The notes: generated by a model from the letters alone, not told the origin. DNA of 64,000 nucleotides from Brachybacterium epidermidis (GCF_015209585.1 NZ_JADEYR010000003.1:124001-188000); one strand, 5' to 3'. Positions 53,319 through 62,369 are shown, counted from the stretch's first letter. Made by a program: numbers and translations.

Positions 53319-54742
53319 CAACTGTCCTCCCCCTCGGCCTGCTCGAGGTGGTCCACCAGGCGGGCCGCGTAGCCGACGTAGGTGTGTGGGGTCAGCTCCA
53401 GCAGCCGCTCCCGCTCCGCCTCCGGCAGTCCGAGCCCCTCGATGAACTCGCGCATCGCCGCGCCGTCCACCCGCTGCCCGCGGGTGAGCTCCTTGAGCCG
53501 CTCATAGGGGCTGTCCATGCCGTCCACGCCCTGCACCCCCAGGGTGCGCATCACCGACTGCACGGCCTCGCCCAGCACCTCCCAGTTGCCCTCGAGATCG
53601 GCGGCCATGGCCTGCCCGTCGACATCCAGGCCGGCCAGCCCCCGACGGATGTTGGAGATCGCCAGCAGGGAGTGCCCGAGCGCCGGGCCGATGTTGCGCT
53701 GGGTGGTGGAGTCGGTGAGGTCACGCTGCAGACGCGAGGTGACCAGGGTCTGGGACAGAGAGTCCAGCAGCGCCCCGGAGATCTCCAGGTTCGCCTCCGC
53801 GTTCTCGAAGCGGATCGGGTTCACCTTGTGCGGCATGGTGGAGGACCCGGTGCCACCCTGGGCGGAGAGCCGTTGGCGGAAGTACCCCAGGGAGATGTAG
53901 GTCCAGATGTCGGTGGCCAGGTTGTGCAGGATCCGGCCGGCGCGGGCCACATCCGCGTACACCTCGGCCTGCCAGTCGTGGGACTCGATCTGCGTGGTCA
54001 GCGGGTTCCAGGTGAGCCCCAGGTGCTCCACGAAGCTGCGGGAGACCTGCTGCCAGTCCGTGCCCGGCACGGAGATCGCATGGGCGGCGTACGTGCCGGT
54101 GGCGCCGTTGATCTTGCCCAGGTACTCATCGGCCTCGATGCGGCGCACCTGCCGCGCCAGGCGGTGGGCGAACACCGCCATCTCCTTGCCCAGGGTGGTG
54201 GGGGTGGCGGGCTGGCCGTGGGTGCGCGAGAGCATCGGCACCTCTGCGGTCTCGCGGGCCAGGGTGGTGAGGTCATCGATCACCTCGCGCAGCGCCGGCA
54301 GCCACACCCGCTCGATCGCGCCCTTGATCATCAGCGCGTAGGAGAGGTTGTTGACGTCCTCGCTGGTGCAGAAGATGTGCACCACCTCCGCGAGCGGCTC
54401 CAGGGAGGTGCCGGCCAGGCGACGCTTGATGTAGTACTCGATCGCCTTGACGTCGTGGACCGTCTCCTTCTCGATCTCCGCATGCTCGGCGATGCCCTCG
54501 GCGCCGAAGTCCTCAGGGATGGCGCGCAGCAGCGCGATCTCGTCCTCGGTGAGTGTGCGCAGGCCGGGGATCGCGCCGGCGTCGAGCAGGTGGATCACCC
54601 ACTCGGTCTCCACCACCAGGCGGGAGCGGTTCAGGGCCGCCTCGGAGAGGTGATCGACCAGGGGCGCGGCCTGTGCGCGGTAGCGCCCGTCCAGCGGGGT
54701 CAGCGCGATCGGCGGAGTGATGTCGGCGAAGGAGTGGGCCAT
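53318..54742 (-). CDS. purB: Adenylosuccinate lyase
   Basis: Catalyses two steps of purine synthesis (SAICAR and adenylosuccinate cleavage); 474 residues. 'TSEDVNNLSYAL', 'RTHGQPATPTTLGKE' with His175, and the flexible signature loop GSSTMPHKVNPI (299-310) with catalytic Ser. It is the longer type (about 460-475 residues) found in E. coli and actinobacteria. ATG 54742 is chosen; ATG 54751 three codons earlier is possible. Leads the purB-csoR-mpg unit. Confidence 0.95.
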   Translation of the reverse strand: MAHSFADITPPIALTPLDGRYRAQAAPLVDHLSEAALNRSRLVVETEWVIHLLDAGAIPGLRTLTEDEIALLRAIPEDFGAEGIAEHAEIEKETVHDVKAIEYYIKRRLAGTSLEPLAEVVHIFCTSEDVNNLSYALMIKGAIERVWLPALREVIDDLTTLARETAEVPMLSRTHGQPATPTTLGKEMAVFAHRLARQVRRIEADEYLGKINGATGTYAAHAISVPGTDWQQVSRSFVEHLGLTWNPLTTQIESHDWQAEVYADVARAGRILHNLATDIWTYISLGYFRQRLSAQGGTGSSTMPHKVNPIRFENAEANLEISGALLDSLSQTLVTSRLQRDLTDSTTQRNIGPALGHSLLAISNIRRGLAGLDVDGQAMAADLEGNWEVLGEAVQSVMRTLGVQGVDGMDSPYERLKELTRGQRVDGAAMREFIEGLGLPEAERERLLELTPHTYVGYAARLVDHLEQAEGEDS

Positions 54743-54820
54743 GGGGACCATTGTCCCATCACCTCGGGCCCGGCCGGCCGGGAGGTCCGCACCCCCGAGC
54801 GACCGGGTCCAGCTCGCTGC

Positions 54821-55219
54821 TCAGGCCTCGCGGCGCTCGCCGTCACCCAGCCCGGTCACGGCCTCCACGATCGCCGAGAGCACGCCGATCACGATGCCGG
54901 CCAGCAGCGCCCACCAGAAGGAGTCGAACTGCAGGGTCAGCCCGAACTGGGCCGAGATCCAGCTGGTCAGCAGCAGCATCAGGGTGTTGATGACGAGTTG
55001 GAACAGGCCCAGGGTGAGGCAGGTGATCGGCAGGGCCAGAAGCGAGAGGATGGGCCGCACGATCGTGGTCACCAGGGCGAGGATCAGGGCGATCGCGCCG
55101 ATGGTGAGCACCTGGGTGAGCAGCGGGGCGCTGTCGTCGCCCAGGTGCATGCCCGGCAGGATCAGCGCGGTCACCCACAGGGCGAGGGCTGTGACGATGA
55201 GTTGTCCTAGGAAGCGCAT
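54821..55219 (-). CDS. Phage holin family 4 / DUF360-like membrane protein
   Basis: 132 residues, four membrane segments ('LGQLIVTALALWVTALILPG', 'LLTQVLTIGAIALILALVTT', 'TLGLFQLVINTLMLLLTSW', 'WWALLAGIVIGVLSAIVEA'). This is the widespread 'phage holin family' (YvlD-like) layout with 'IVRPILSLLALPITCLTLGLF'. The name reflects the domain database; no phage genes are nearby and lytic function is not implied. Confidence 0.85.
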   Translation of the reverse strand: MRFLGQLIVTALALWVTALILPGMHLGDDSAPLLTQVLTIGAIALILALVTTIVRPILSLLALPITCLTLGLFQLVINTLMLLLTSWISAQFGLTLQFDSFWWALLAGIVIGVLSAIVEAVTGLGDGERREA

Positions 55220-55267
55220 GGGACCAGTGTCCCAGGTGAGCTCGGTGGAGTGCATGTCCCGAGGCGG

Positions 55268-55678
55268 TCAGGCATCCCAGGGGTTGACCAGCTCGACCTC
55301 CAGATGCTGGAAGTCCCGGGTGTTCCGGGTCACCACGCGCAAGCCGTGAGCGAGGGCGGTCGCCGCGATGAAGCAGTCCCGGTCAGGGCGCGGGTCAGGC
55401 ACCTGCAGTGCTGCGGCACGCCGTGCCACCAGTTCGTCGACCGCGAGCACTCGGCCGTGGAAGGACTGTCGGACAGCGCCGTCCAGCCATCTGCGCAGGG
55501 CAGCGCCCTGCAAGGGATCGCGGCGCTCGAGCCTGCGCACTCCCAGATCCAGCTCGAACATGGTGATGGCGCTCAGGAACAGTGCGGTGGGCTCCTGCTC
55601 CCGGAACCATGCCACCACGTTCGTATCAGCAGAGGGCTTCCGGATCTCACTGATGACGTTCGTGTCCAGGAGATGCAT
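55268..55678 (-). CDS. vapC: VapC-type PIN toxin
   Basis: Ribonuclease toxin, 136 residues. PIN acidic residues: Asp5 (LLDTNVISE), Glu in 'TMFELDLGV', and Asp in 'RPDRDCFIAATAL'; 'LDTNVISEIRKP' is typical of the FitB/VapC group. ATG 55678 overlaps the antitoxin stop (ATGA). Confidence 0.9.
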   Translation of the reverse strand: MHLLDTNVISEIRKPSADTNVVAWFREQEPTALFLSAITMFELDLGVRRLERRDPLQGAALRRWLDGAVRQSFHGRVLAVDELVARRAAALQVPDPRPDRDCFIAATALAHGLRVVTRNTRDFQHLEVELVNPWDA

Positions 55679-55920
55679 CAGAACTCCGGCACCTTCGTGT
55701 CGATCCGTGCAGGGGTGAACTCGACATCCACGTCCTCGCTCATCCTGAGCCGGTTGAGGAGATCGTCCATGCCGCCCTGCGTGAGGCGCCTGTACTCCTC
55801 GAAGGTGAGGAGGACGAACGCCGGTTCACTGCGATCGGTGATGACGACCGGCCCGTGCGCAGCGGCGCGCTTGGCGGCGCTCACGTCCTGGTTGAACTGG
55901 CGAGACGTCACAGTTGTCAT
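55678..55920 (-). CDS. Phd/YefM-type antitoxin
   Basis: 80 residues: DNA-binding N-terminus 'TSRQFNQDVSAAKRAAAHGP' and 'VVITDRSEPAFVLLTFEEYRR', the Phd/YefM fold, followed by a toxin-binding acidic tail. First gene of the pair; a palindromic operator lies 16 nt upstream. Confidence 0.88.
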   Translation of the reverse strand: MTTVTSRQFNQDVSAAKRAAAHGPVVITDRSEPAFVLLTFEEYRRLTQGGMDDLLNRLRMSEDVDVEFTPARIDTKVPEF

Positions 55921-55935
55921 AGTGCCCTCCCCGTG

Positions 55936-55955
55936 ATGTAGTTACGTACCTACAT
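55936..55955. promoter_or_regulatory. Operator of the first toxin-antitoxin pair
   Basis: Inverted repeat ATGTAG-N8-CTACAT with a near-palindromic TTACGTAC centre, AT-rich in a GC-rich setting. It overlaps -10-like sequences on the minus strand, as expected for antitoxin autorepression. Confidence 0.7.
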
Positions 55956-56031
55956 TGTTTCGCCCGTGCCGAGCTCCCGCAAGGGGTGCGGCCCTCTGGG
56001 AACGGAGGGCCTCGGCGCATACCGTGCATGC

Positions 56032-56973
56032 ATGAGTTCGACTGCTCGGCTGTCCACGATCGTCCGCACCCCGGACGGCCGCGCCCTGCACATATACGGC
56101 CTGCGTCGAACCGGGGCGGGTGTGACGTCGACCGGGGAGCCGACCCAGGCGGCGGCCAAGACTCATGCCGTCCCATCCGGGTCGGCCTCGCTCCGCCCCC
56201 TGGTGGTGCTGGAATCGGGACTGGGCGTGAGCGGGCGGTTCTGGGGACCCGTGCAACGGGCTCTCGCCGCATCCACGGAGGCCCTGGTCCTGGCCTACGA
56301 CCGGGCCGGCCACGGGCGCAGCGATCCTGATCCGGCCCCGCGCACCCTGCAGCGCCTGGCCGATGACCTCGAGACCGTGGTCCATGTCGTCCCGCACGAC
56401 CGCCTGCTGCTGGTGGGGCACTCCTGGGGCGGGCCGATCGTGCGCACCCTCGCCGCCCGCCTCGCCGCCCGAGGCGCCCCACCCGCCGGCGTGGTGCTGG
56501 TGGACCCCGCCGACGAGAACTGCGACCTCTACTTCGCCCGATCCACCCGTGCCAGCGGGGTGCTGCAGGACCTGCTGTACATGCCCCTGGCCCTCACCGG
56601 GCTGCTGCAGCCGCTGGGCCGCGCCATCCTCGAGGGTCTCCCGTCGGCCGATCGTGACGCCGCGGCCCGCGCCTCCTCCACGCTCGCCGCCGCCCGCGCC
56701 ACCATCGCCGAGAACCGCATGTTCACCCGCGAGATGCGGGGCCTGCTCAGCTCGCCGCCGGATCTCGGGGAGGCACCCGTGACGATCATCTCCGGCACCT
56801 CCACCAGCCAGTTCGACGACCGGATGCGGCGACTGCTGAACGAGGCGCACCGGCTCAGCGCGCAAAGCCTCCCGCGCGGGCATGTGGTGGAGGCGGATCG
56901 CTCCGGGCACATGGTGCCGATCACCGAACCGCAGCTGGTGGTGCGCGAGATCCGCGCGCTGCTGGATGCCTGA
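56032..56973 (+). CDS. Alpha/beta hydrolase
   Basis: 313 residues. Nucleophile elbow GHSWGG with the catalytic Ser, oxyanion region 'VLESGLGVSGRFW', acid probably in 'IISGTSTSQFDDR' or nearby, and His in DRSGHMVP. A cap region of about 90 residues (190-275) follows 'VDPADENC'. Substrate unknown. TACCGT ends 6 nt before ATG 56032 (leaderless). It sits between two toxin-antitoxin pairs. Confidence 0.85.
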   Translation: MSSTARLSTIVRTPDGRALHIYGLRRTGAGVTSTGEPTQAAAKTHAVPSGSASLRPLVVLESGLGVSGRFWGPVQRALAASTEALVLAYDRAGHGRSDPDPAPRTLQRLADDLETVVHVVPHDRLLLVGHSWGGPIVRTLAARLAARGAPPAGVVLVDPADENCDLYFARSTRASGVLQDLLYMPLALTGLLQPLGRAILEGLPSADRDAAARASSTLAAARATIAENRMFTREMRGLLSSPPDLGEAPVTIISGTSTSQFDDRMRRLLNEAHRLSAQSLPRGHVVEADRSGHMVPITEPQLVVREIRALLDA

Positions 56974-57031
56974 GACGCCGTTGCTGCCATGCTACCGCCT
57001 CGGCATCGCAGCGAGACCGCGGCAGGAACCG

Positions 57032-57415
57032 TCAGGGAACGTTGGCGCAATCGGGCGCTGCCGCGGCCAGACGGGCATCGAGTGTGAGCAGGCGGCAGCC
57101 GATGACGCGTGCCAGCACCACGTACATCGCGTCGTAGGCCGTGAGGTTGTGCCGGAGTGCCCAGACGGCAGGCAGCCGGTCGATCATCGGCACCTGTTCC
57201 ACACCCAGCTGCTGGAACTCACGGAACGCCCGTAGCGCGTCGTCCTCGGTCAGATGGCCGCCCAAGGACCAGCCCCGCACAACAGAGGCCACCTCGGCGG
57301 TGAGGTGCTGGGGTGCGATCAGATCGTGGCCCTCGAGATGCGGAACGGCAGATGCACCCCGAGCAGTGCCGAGCAGGACCTCGGCGACCACCGACGCGTC
57401 GACCACGAGGGTCAT
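57032..57415 (-). CDS. vapC: VapC-type PIN toxin (second)
   Basis: 127 residues with PIN acidic residues in 'VVDASVVAEVLLG' (Asp6), 'LTAEVASVVRG' (Glu) and 'TAYDAMYVVLA' (Asp), all intact, so the nuclease should be active. ATG 57415 overlaps the antitoxin stop (ATGA). Confidence 0.9.
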   Translation of the reverse strand: MTLVVDASVVAEVLLGTARGASAVPHLEGHDLIAPQHLTAEVASVVRGWSLGGHLTEDDALRAFREFQQLGVEQVPMIDRLPAVWALRHNLTAYDAMYVVLARVIGCRLLTLDARLAAAAPDCANVP

Positions 57416-57636
57416 GCGCTCGGCCGCTGCTGGGCCAGCACAGCTTCTGCCGGTGGAAGCTCACGCCGCCCCCGCTCGGAGATGCGGGCCAGCAGCTCGG
57501 CGCGACTGGGCTGCGTGGCCAGCCGCTCGAGCTCGTCGCGCAGGTAGTCGCTCAGCGACTTGCCCTCGAGCGCGGCCTTCGCCTTGAGTGCCCGACTGGT
57601 CTCCTCAGGAACATTGCGCACCTGGATCGTTGTCAT
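57412..57636 (-). CDS. vapB: VapB/FitA-like antitoxin
   Basis: 74 residues: ribbon-helix-helix start 'TTIQVRNVPEETSRALKAKA' and 'LEGKSLSDYLRDELERLA', then a toxin-binding tail. ATG 57636 has TATGCT 6 nt upstream, so the operon is probably read from a leaderless mRNA. Confidence 0.88.
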   Translation of the reverse strand: MTTIQVRNVPEETSRALKAKAALEGKSLSDYLRDELERLATQPSRAELLARISERGRRELPPAEAVLAQQRPSA

Positions 57637-57642
57637 GCACCA

Positions 57643-57671
57643 AGCATAGGTGGCATGCAGAGTGCATGCAC
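57643..57671. promoter_or_regulatory. Promoter/operator of the second toxin-antitoxin pair
   Basis: TATGCT (minus strand, 57648-57643) is the -10 box. Just upstream lie GCATGC and the perfect palindrome GTGCATGCAC (57662-57671), together with a direct TGCATGC repeat, a likely site for antitoxin autorepression. Confidence 0.6.
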
Positions 57672-57715
57672 AGCCCATCCCTCGGCCCGCCCGGTACGGC
57701 GATCGCGACCGGGCA

Positions 57716-57721
57716 TAACCT
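57716..57721 (+). promoter_or_regulatory. -10 box for leaderless aminotransferase mRNA
   Basis: TAACCT ends 6 nt before ATG 57728. Confidence 0.4.
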
Positions 57722-57727
57722 GAGGCC

Positions 57728-58834
57728 ATGACCGCTACACCGCGCTCCGAGTCGATCCGACTGCGCTCCGCGCTGGAGGCGCTGCCCGCCTACGTGGCCG
57801 GCAAGCCCGCCGCCAACGGGGCAGGCCCTCGGTTCAAGGTCTCCTCGAACGAATCGCCGTTCCCTCCGCCCGCGGCGGTGCGGGAGGCCGTGATCACCGC
57901 GATGGACAGCGCGAACCGCTACCCCGACATGGGTGCGGTGGCCCTGCGGGAGGCGCTCGGTGCCCTGCACGGCGTGGACCCCACGCAGATCGCCGTGTCC
58001 ACGGGCTCGGTGGCCGTCTGCGGCGATCTGGTGCGCGCCGTCGTCGACCCCGGCGACGAGGTGGTCTTCGCCTGGCGCTCCTTCGAGGCCTACCCGATCC
58101 TGGTGGGCTCCCACGGTGGGGTCAGCGTCCCGGTTCCCCTGACCGCCACCTTCGAGCACGACCTCGAGACCATGGCCGCCGCCATCACCGACCGCACCCG
58201 CCTGGTGCTGCTGTGCACACCCAACAACCCCACCGGGCCCTCGCTGACCACCGAGCAGATCCGCGTCTTCCTGAGCCGGGTGCCGGAGCACGTGGTGGTG
58301 GCCCTGGACGAGGCCTACCGGGAGTTCCACGACCCCGACTCCGTGGCCGAGACCGCCACGATCTTCCGCGACCATCCCAACGTGGTGCTGCTGCGCACCT
58401 TCTCCAAGATGCAGGGCCTGGCGGGCCTGCGGATCGGCTACGCCGTGGCCCACCCCCGGCTGGCCCGTGCACTTGGCCAGGTCACCGTGCCCTTCGGAGC
58501 GGGATCCCTGGCCCAGGCCGCGGCCCTGGCCAGCTGCGAGCCGGCCGTGATGGCCGAGCTCGAGCAGCGGGCCGCATGGATCCGTGAGGAACGCGCGCGC
58601 GTGGCCGATGCACTGCGGGCGCAGGGCTGGGAGCTGCCGGTGAGCCAGGGCAACTTCCTGTACTTCCCGCTGGCCGAGCGCAGCGCGCAGTTCGCCGCCT
58701 TCGCCGAGCAGCGCGGCCTGGTGCTACGGGCCTATGGGGTGGACGGCGTGCGTGCCACCATCGCCGAGCAGGAGGCCAACGACCTGCTGATCGACATCTG
58801 CGGCCAGTGGCGCGAGCGCGACGCGCAGGCCTGA
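57728..58834 (+). CDS. Histidinol-phosphate/aromatic aminotransferase
   Basis: PLP enzyme, class I/II, 368 residues. PLP Lys227 in RTFSKMQGLAGLRIGYA, Asp194 and Tyr197 in VALDEAYREF, Asn in 'CTPNNPTG', C-terminal Arg in 'YGVDGVRATI'. The sequence is of the HisC/Pat type; actinobacterial Pat converts aromatic amino acids. Because no his genes are nearby, the Pat function is favoured. No symbol is given because HisC and Pat cannot be told apart here. Confidence 0.88.
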   Translation: MTATPRSESIRLRSALEALPAYVAGKPAANGAGPRFKVSSNESPFPPPAAVREAVITAMDSANRYPDMGAVALREALGALHGVDPTQIAVSTGSVAVCGDLVRAVVDPGDEVVFAWRSFEAYPILVGSHGGVSVPVPLTATFEHDLETMAAAITDRTRLVLLCTPNNPTGPSLTTEQIRVFLSRVPEHVVVALDEAYREFHDPDSVAETATIFRDHPNVVLLRTFSKMQGLAGLRIGYAVAHPRLARALGQVTVPFGAGSLAQAAALASCEPAVMAELEQRAAWIREERARVADALRAQGWELPVSQGNFLYFPLAERSAQFAAFAEQRGLVLRAYGVDGVRATIAEQEANDLLIDICGQWRERDAQA

Positions 58835-58869
58835 GAGGCGCCGACGGTCCACGGCAACCCACGGGGGCC

Positions 58870-58899
58870 GGTACGCCCCGAGCGGCCCTTGGGCGTACC
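58870..58899. promoter_or_regulatory. Inverted repeat overlapping the MFS promoter
   Basis: Perfect 9-bp arms GGTACGCCC/GGGCGTACC with a 12-nt loop. The right arm overlaps TACCCT (58896-58901), a candidate -10 box for the MFS gene. It may be an operator or the terminator of the aminotransferase gene. Confidence 0.45.
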
Positions 58900-58952
58900 C
58901 TCCTGGCGGCGGACCGGCAGGACCGGGCCGGATCGAGGAAGGAGCAGAGCGG

Positions 58953-60275
58953 ATGAGCAGCGTCAGCGCGCCACGTCTGGGAGGCCCGCGGGCCTACGTG
59001 GTGTGGATCGCGGCCGTGCTCGCCTACGCCTCGGCAGTGCTGCAGCGCACCACCATGGGTGTGGCCGGACTTGACGCCACCGAGCGCTTCGGCGCCTCCG
59101 CCCCCATCGTCTCCACCTTCGTGGTGGTGCAGCTGCTGGTGTACGCGCTGGCGCAGGTCCCGGCCGGCCTGCTGCTGGACCGGTACGGCTCCCGGGTCAC
59201 GCTCACCGCCGGCGCCGTGCTGATGGCCGCCGGTCAGCTGCTGCTGGCCCACGCCGACACCGTCACCGTGGCGATCCTGGCGCGAGTGGTGGTGGGTGCG
59301 GGGGACGCCCTCACGTTCTCCAGTGCCATCCGCCTGGTGCCGGCCTGGTTCCCCGCCGCCCGGGTCCCGATCCTCACCCAGCTCACCGGGATCCTGGGCC
59401 AGGTGGGGCAGATCGCCTCCGCCGTGCCCTTCGTGATGATCCTGTCCCTGCACGGGTGGACCCCGGCCTTCACCGCCTCTGCCGGGGTGGCGGCCTGCGG
59501 AGCGCTGCTGGCACTGCTCCTGGTGCGAGCCACCCCACCCGGGATGCGCCGTCCCACCGTGAAGCAGGACCTTCGGCGCATCCCCCTGGTGCTGGGACGC
59601 ATCCTCCGTCACCCCGCCACCCAGCTCGGATTCTTCACCCATCTCACCTCCGGGTTCCCCGGGATCGTGTTCTCCATGATGTGGGGGTTCCCGTACCTCA
59701 CGGCGGGGGAGCGGCTGCCGCTGCCGGTGGCATCCGGGGTGATGACGGTGCTGGTGATCGCGGGCATCGTCTCCGGGCCCGTGATCGGCGCGCTCACCCA
59801 GCGCCACCCGCTGCGCCGCTCCACCCTGGTGCTGCTGATCATCGCCACCATCCTGGTGCCGCTGATCGCCCTGGTGCTCTGGCCGGGACCCGCCCCTATG
59901 TGGCTGCTGATCGTGCTGGTGGCAGGCCTGGCGATCGGCGGTCCCGGTTCCAACGTGGGCTTCGACTTCCCGCGCACGGACCTGGCCCGGCACCGCCTGG
60001 GCACCGCGACCGGTGTGGTGATCATGGGCGGTTTCGTCGGCGGCCTGGTGGCGATCCTGGTGATCGGCCTGGTGCTGGACGCCCTGCGTCCCGACGGTGC
60101 CTACGACCTGGAGGCCTTCCGCATCGCCTTCGCGGTGCAGATCCCGCTGATCCTCGCCGGGATCACCGGGATGCTGGTGAGCCGCCGCAACCTGCGCCGC
60201 CGCATGGCTGCCCGCGGGCAGGTGGTCCCGCCGTGGCGCGAGGTGTTCCGCAACGGCCGATGGCGGAGGATCTGA
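58953..60275 (+). CDS. Major facilitator superfamily transporter
   Basis: 440 residues with 12 hydrophobic segments. The cytoplasmic loop between segments 2 and 3 carries the MFS signature 'GLLLDRYGSRVTL'. The N-half has 'QRTTMGVAGLDATERF'. Closest in type to NNP/nitrate or CynX-like carriers, but the substrate cannot be read from the sequence. AAGGAG precedes ATG 58953. Confidence 0.88.
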   Translation: MSSVSAPRLGGPRAYVVWIAAVLAYASAVLQRTTMGVAGLDATERFGASAPIVSTFVVVQLLVYALAQVPAGLLLDRYGSRVTLTAGAVLMAAGQLLLAHADTVTVAILARVVVGAGDALTFSSAIRLVPAWFPAARVPILTQLTGILGQVGQIASAVPFVMILSLHGWTPAFTASAGVAACGALLALLLVRATPPGMRRPTVKQDLRRIPLVLGRILRHPATQLGFFTHLTSGFPGIVFSMMWGFPYLTAGERLPLPVASGVMTVLVIAGIVSGPVIGALTQRHPLRRSTLVLLIIATILVPLIALVLWPGPAPMWLLIVLVAGLAIGGPGSNVGFDFPRTDLARHRLGTATGVVIMGGFVGGLVAILVIGLVLDALRPDGAYDLEAFRIAFAVQIPLILAGITGMLVSRRNLRRRMAARGQVVPPWREVFRNGRWRRI

Positions 60276-60440
60276 CCCCCGGTCCGGATGCAGCAGGCCA
60301 TCCCGGGGGACGCTCGCGGCGTGTCGGCCCGGGAACGATCACTAGGCTGGTCCGCAACCACCCGCCCGGTGCCGCGTGGCCGCGACCCAGCCCCGCAGCC
60401 CCGCCTCCACTTCGTCGTCCTTCCAGCTCAGGAGCCTTCC
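60276..60440 (+). other. Upstream region of the Gfo/Idh gene
   Basis: Contains TAGGCT (60343-60348), a likely -10 box, and TCCCGGG/CCCGGGA arms (60301-60332) as a possible operator. Leader of about 85 nt with an AGGAG-like site before ATG 60441. Confidence 0.35.
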
Positions 60441-61730
60441 ATGACGTTCACTCTCGGCATCGTCGGCATCGGCCAGTTCGGCTCCCACTTCGCGGAGCTG
60501 TTCGCCGCTCACCCCGAGATCGACGCCCTCTACGCGGTGGACTCGATCCCCGAGCGGATCGACGCCGTCGAAGCACGCGGTGTGCCGTTCGCCGGGCGCT
60601 TCGACACCCTCGAGCAGCTGCTGGACTCCGACGTGGACGCCGTGGCGATCTTCACCCAGCGCTGGACCCACGGCCAGCACGCCCTGGCCGCCCTGCGCGC
60701 CGGCAAGCACGTGTACTCCTCCGTGCCGATGGCCATCGAGGAGGAGGAGATCCGTCAGATCACCGAGGAGGTGCAGCGCAGCGGCCTGGTGTACATGATG
60801 GGCGAGACCAGCCAGTACAACGCCGCAGTGGTGCTGGCCCGCCGCCTGTACCGGCAGGGCGTGTTCGGTGAGGTGTTCTACGCCGAGGGCGACTACGTCC
60901 ACGACATGGACCTGGGGTTCTACGACGCCTACAAGTACTCCGGCGGCGAGCAGTGGAAGTCCACCGCCTCCTACCCGCCGCTGCTGTACCCCACGCACTC
61001 GATCGGCGGCATCCTGGGCGTGATCCCGAACCACGCGGTCTCCGTCTCCGCGATCGGCCGCCCCGACACCCGCGGCGACGGGGTGTTCGACAAGAGCGTC
61101 TCGATGTTCGGCAACGACGTCTCCAACGCCTTCGCCCTGTTCGAGATGGACAACGGCGGCGCGTTCCGCACCAATGAGCTGCGCCGCGTTGGCTACCCCT
61201 CCCACAAGCGCGAGTCCCGCTTCCGGTTCTTCGGCGAGGAGTCCTCCTTCGAGGAGACCGTGGAGGTCACCTACTGGCACGACAAGCAGCGGGTGCTGGA
61301 GGTGACCGACCTGATCGCCACCGGCGCCACCATGAGCCTGGACGATCCGCGCCTGGCCGACGTCTCCCCGGCCCTGCGCGACGCCTTCGTGGCCGGTGCC
61401 GCCCCCGCCCACCACCAGGCGCGCCTGCCCAAGGAGCTCCAGGGCAAGCCCAACGGCCACGAGGGGGCCCACCACTTCCTGGTGGACGATTTCGCCCGCG
61501 CCGTGGCCGACGGCATGCAGCCCATGGTCAACGCCTGGCAGGCCGCCCGCTACACCCTGCCCGGGGTGATCGCCCACCAGTCGATGAACCGGGACGGCGA
61601 GCGCCTGCCCATCACCGACCTGGGCGACTGCCCCCTGCCGGTGCAGGACCTCGACGTCGACCAGGAGCCGCTGGACCTCGAGGCCCTGTTCGCGGCGCAG
61701 GATGCACGGAAGGGCTCCGCTGTGCAGTGA
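60441..61730 (+). CDS. Gfo/Idh/MocA-family dehydrogenase
   Basis: 429 residues. Rossmann motif GIVGIGQFG (6-14), 'AIFTQRWTHGQHALAALRAGKH' and 'VPMAIEEEE', where the family's catalytic Glu-Lys-Pro is replaced by Ser-Val-Pro-Met. Lack of the catalytic Lys suggests a divergent activity. The C-terminal domain has 'YPPLLYPTHSIGGILG'. Sugar or inositol derivative metabolism is likely, but the substrate is unknown. Confidence 0.85.
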   Translation: MTFTLGIVGIGQFGSHFAELFAAHPEIDALYAVDSIPERIDAVEARGVPFAGRFDTLEQLLDSDVDAVAIFTQRWTHGQHALAALRAGKHVYSSVPMAIEEEEIRQITEEVQRSGLVYMMGETSQYNAAVVLARRLYRQGVFGEVFYAEGDYVHDMDLGFYDAYKYSGGEQWKSTASYPPLLYPTHSIGGILGVIPNHAVSVSAIGRPDTRGDGVFDKSVSMFGNDVSNAFALFEMDNGGAFRTNELRRVGYPSHKRESRFRFFGEESSFEETVEVTYWHDKQRVLEVTDLIATGATMSLDDPRLADVSPALRDAFVAGAAPAHHQARLPKELQGKPNGHEGAHHFLVDDFARAVADGMQPMVNAWQAARYTLPGVIAHQSMNRDGERLPITDLGDCPLPVQDLDVDQEPLDLEALFAAQDARKGSAVQ

Positions 61731-61766
61731 GGAGCTGCCGGGCCGTGACCGGGAGCGTGCTTCCTC

Positions 61767-62369
61767 TCACTCGGCGTCCGACTCGGTGTACGCCAGTCCC
61801 AGCAGCGTGCCGTCCTCGGCCACGGTGATCTCCGCTCGGGTTGCACGTCCGGTGCGTTCCTCGATCCGGGAGACATGCAGGACACGCCCGATCAGCCTGG
61901 CCTGCGGGGGGCCGGCGCGGGTGAGCTCCCCGTACACCGCCGGGACGGCGTCGAAGGCGCGCGCCACGCCGCCGGATCCCGCCATGCGGCGGATATGGGC
62001 GGAGGCGCGCTGCTCCAGCTCCTCGTAGCGGCGCTCCGCGGCTGCATCCAGCAGCCCGACGGCAGCGGCCACCTGGGAGGCGGAGGGATCCGGCTGCGGG
62101 CGCGTGACCTTGAGGGGCACCTGGCGCCCGAACCGCTTCTGCGCGGCCTGCCGAGTGATCCCCAGCTGCTCACCGATGGCGGCCCAGGTCATCCCGGTGG
62201 CGCGGGCCTCGGCGACGAACAGGTGCAGGGTGCGCTCGGCGGTATCGGCCAGATGGGCGGCCGCCGCGAGGGACTGCTGGACCTGTGCGCCCGGTGCGTC
62301 GGCCAGCGGCCCCAGGCACAGGGCCGAGGCCACGCTGATCTCATCGCGCAGTCGGGAACGGTCGTCCAT
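61767..62369 (-). CDS. HTH protein of unknown role
   Basis: 200 residues. A sigma-70-region-4-like helix-turn-helix, MTWAAIGEQLGITRQAAQKR (60-79), follows a helical N-terminal half. The C-terminal third is a small beta domain ('ARLIGRVLHVSRIEERTGRA'). Such proteins are common in actinobacteria without a known target. It follows the CPBP gene on the minus strand. Confidence 0.75.
   Translation of the reverse strand: MDDRSRLRDEISVASALCLGPLADAPGAQVQQSLAAAAHLADTAERTLHLFVAEARATGMTWAAIGEQLGITRQAAQKRFGRQVPLKVTRPQPDPSASQVAAAVGLLDAAAERRYEELEQRASAHIRRMAGSGGVARAFDAVPAVYGELTRAGPPQARLIGRVLHVSRIEERTGRATRAEITVAEDGTLLGLAYTESDAE

Noticed and set aside
54821-55219. Prophage remnant suggested by the 'phage holin' family name
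   Set aside because: This family is a common chromosomal membrane protein; no other phage gene is nearby.
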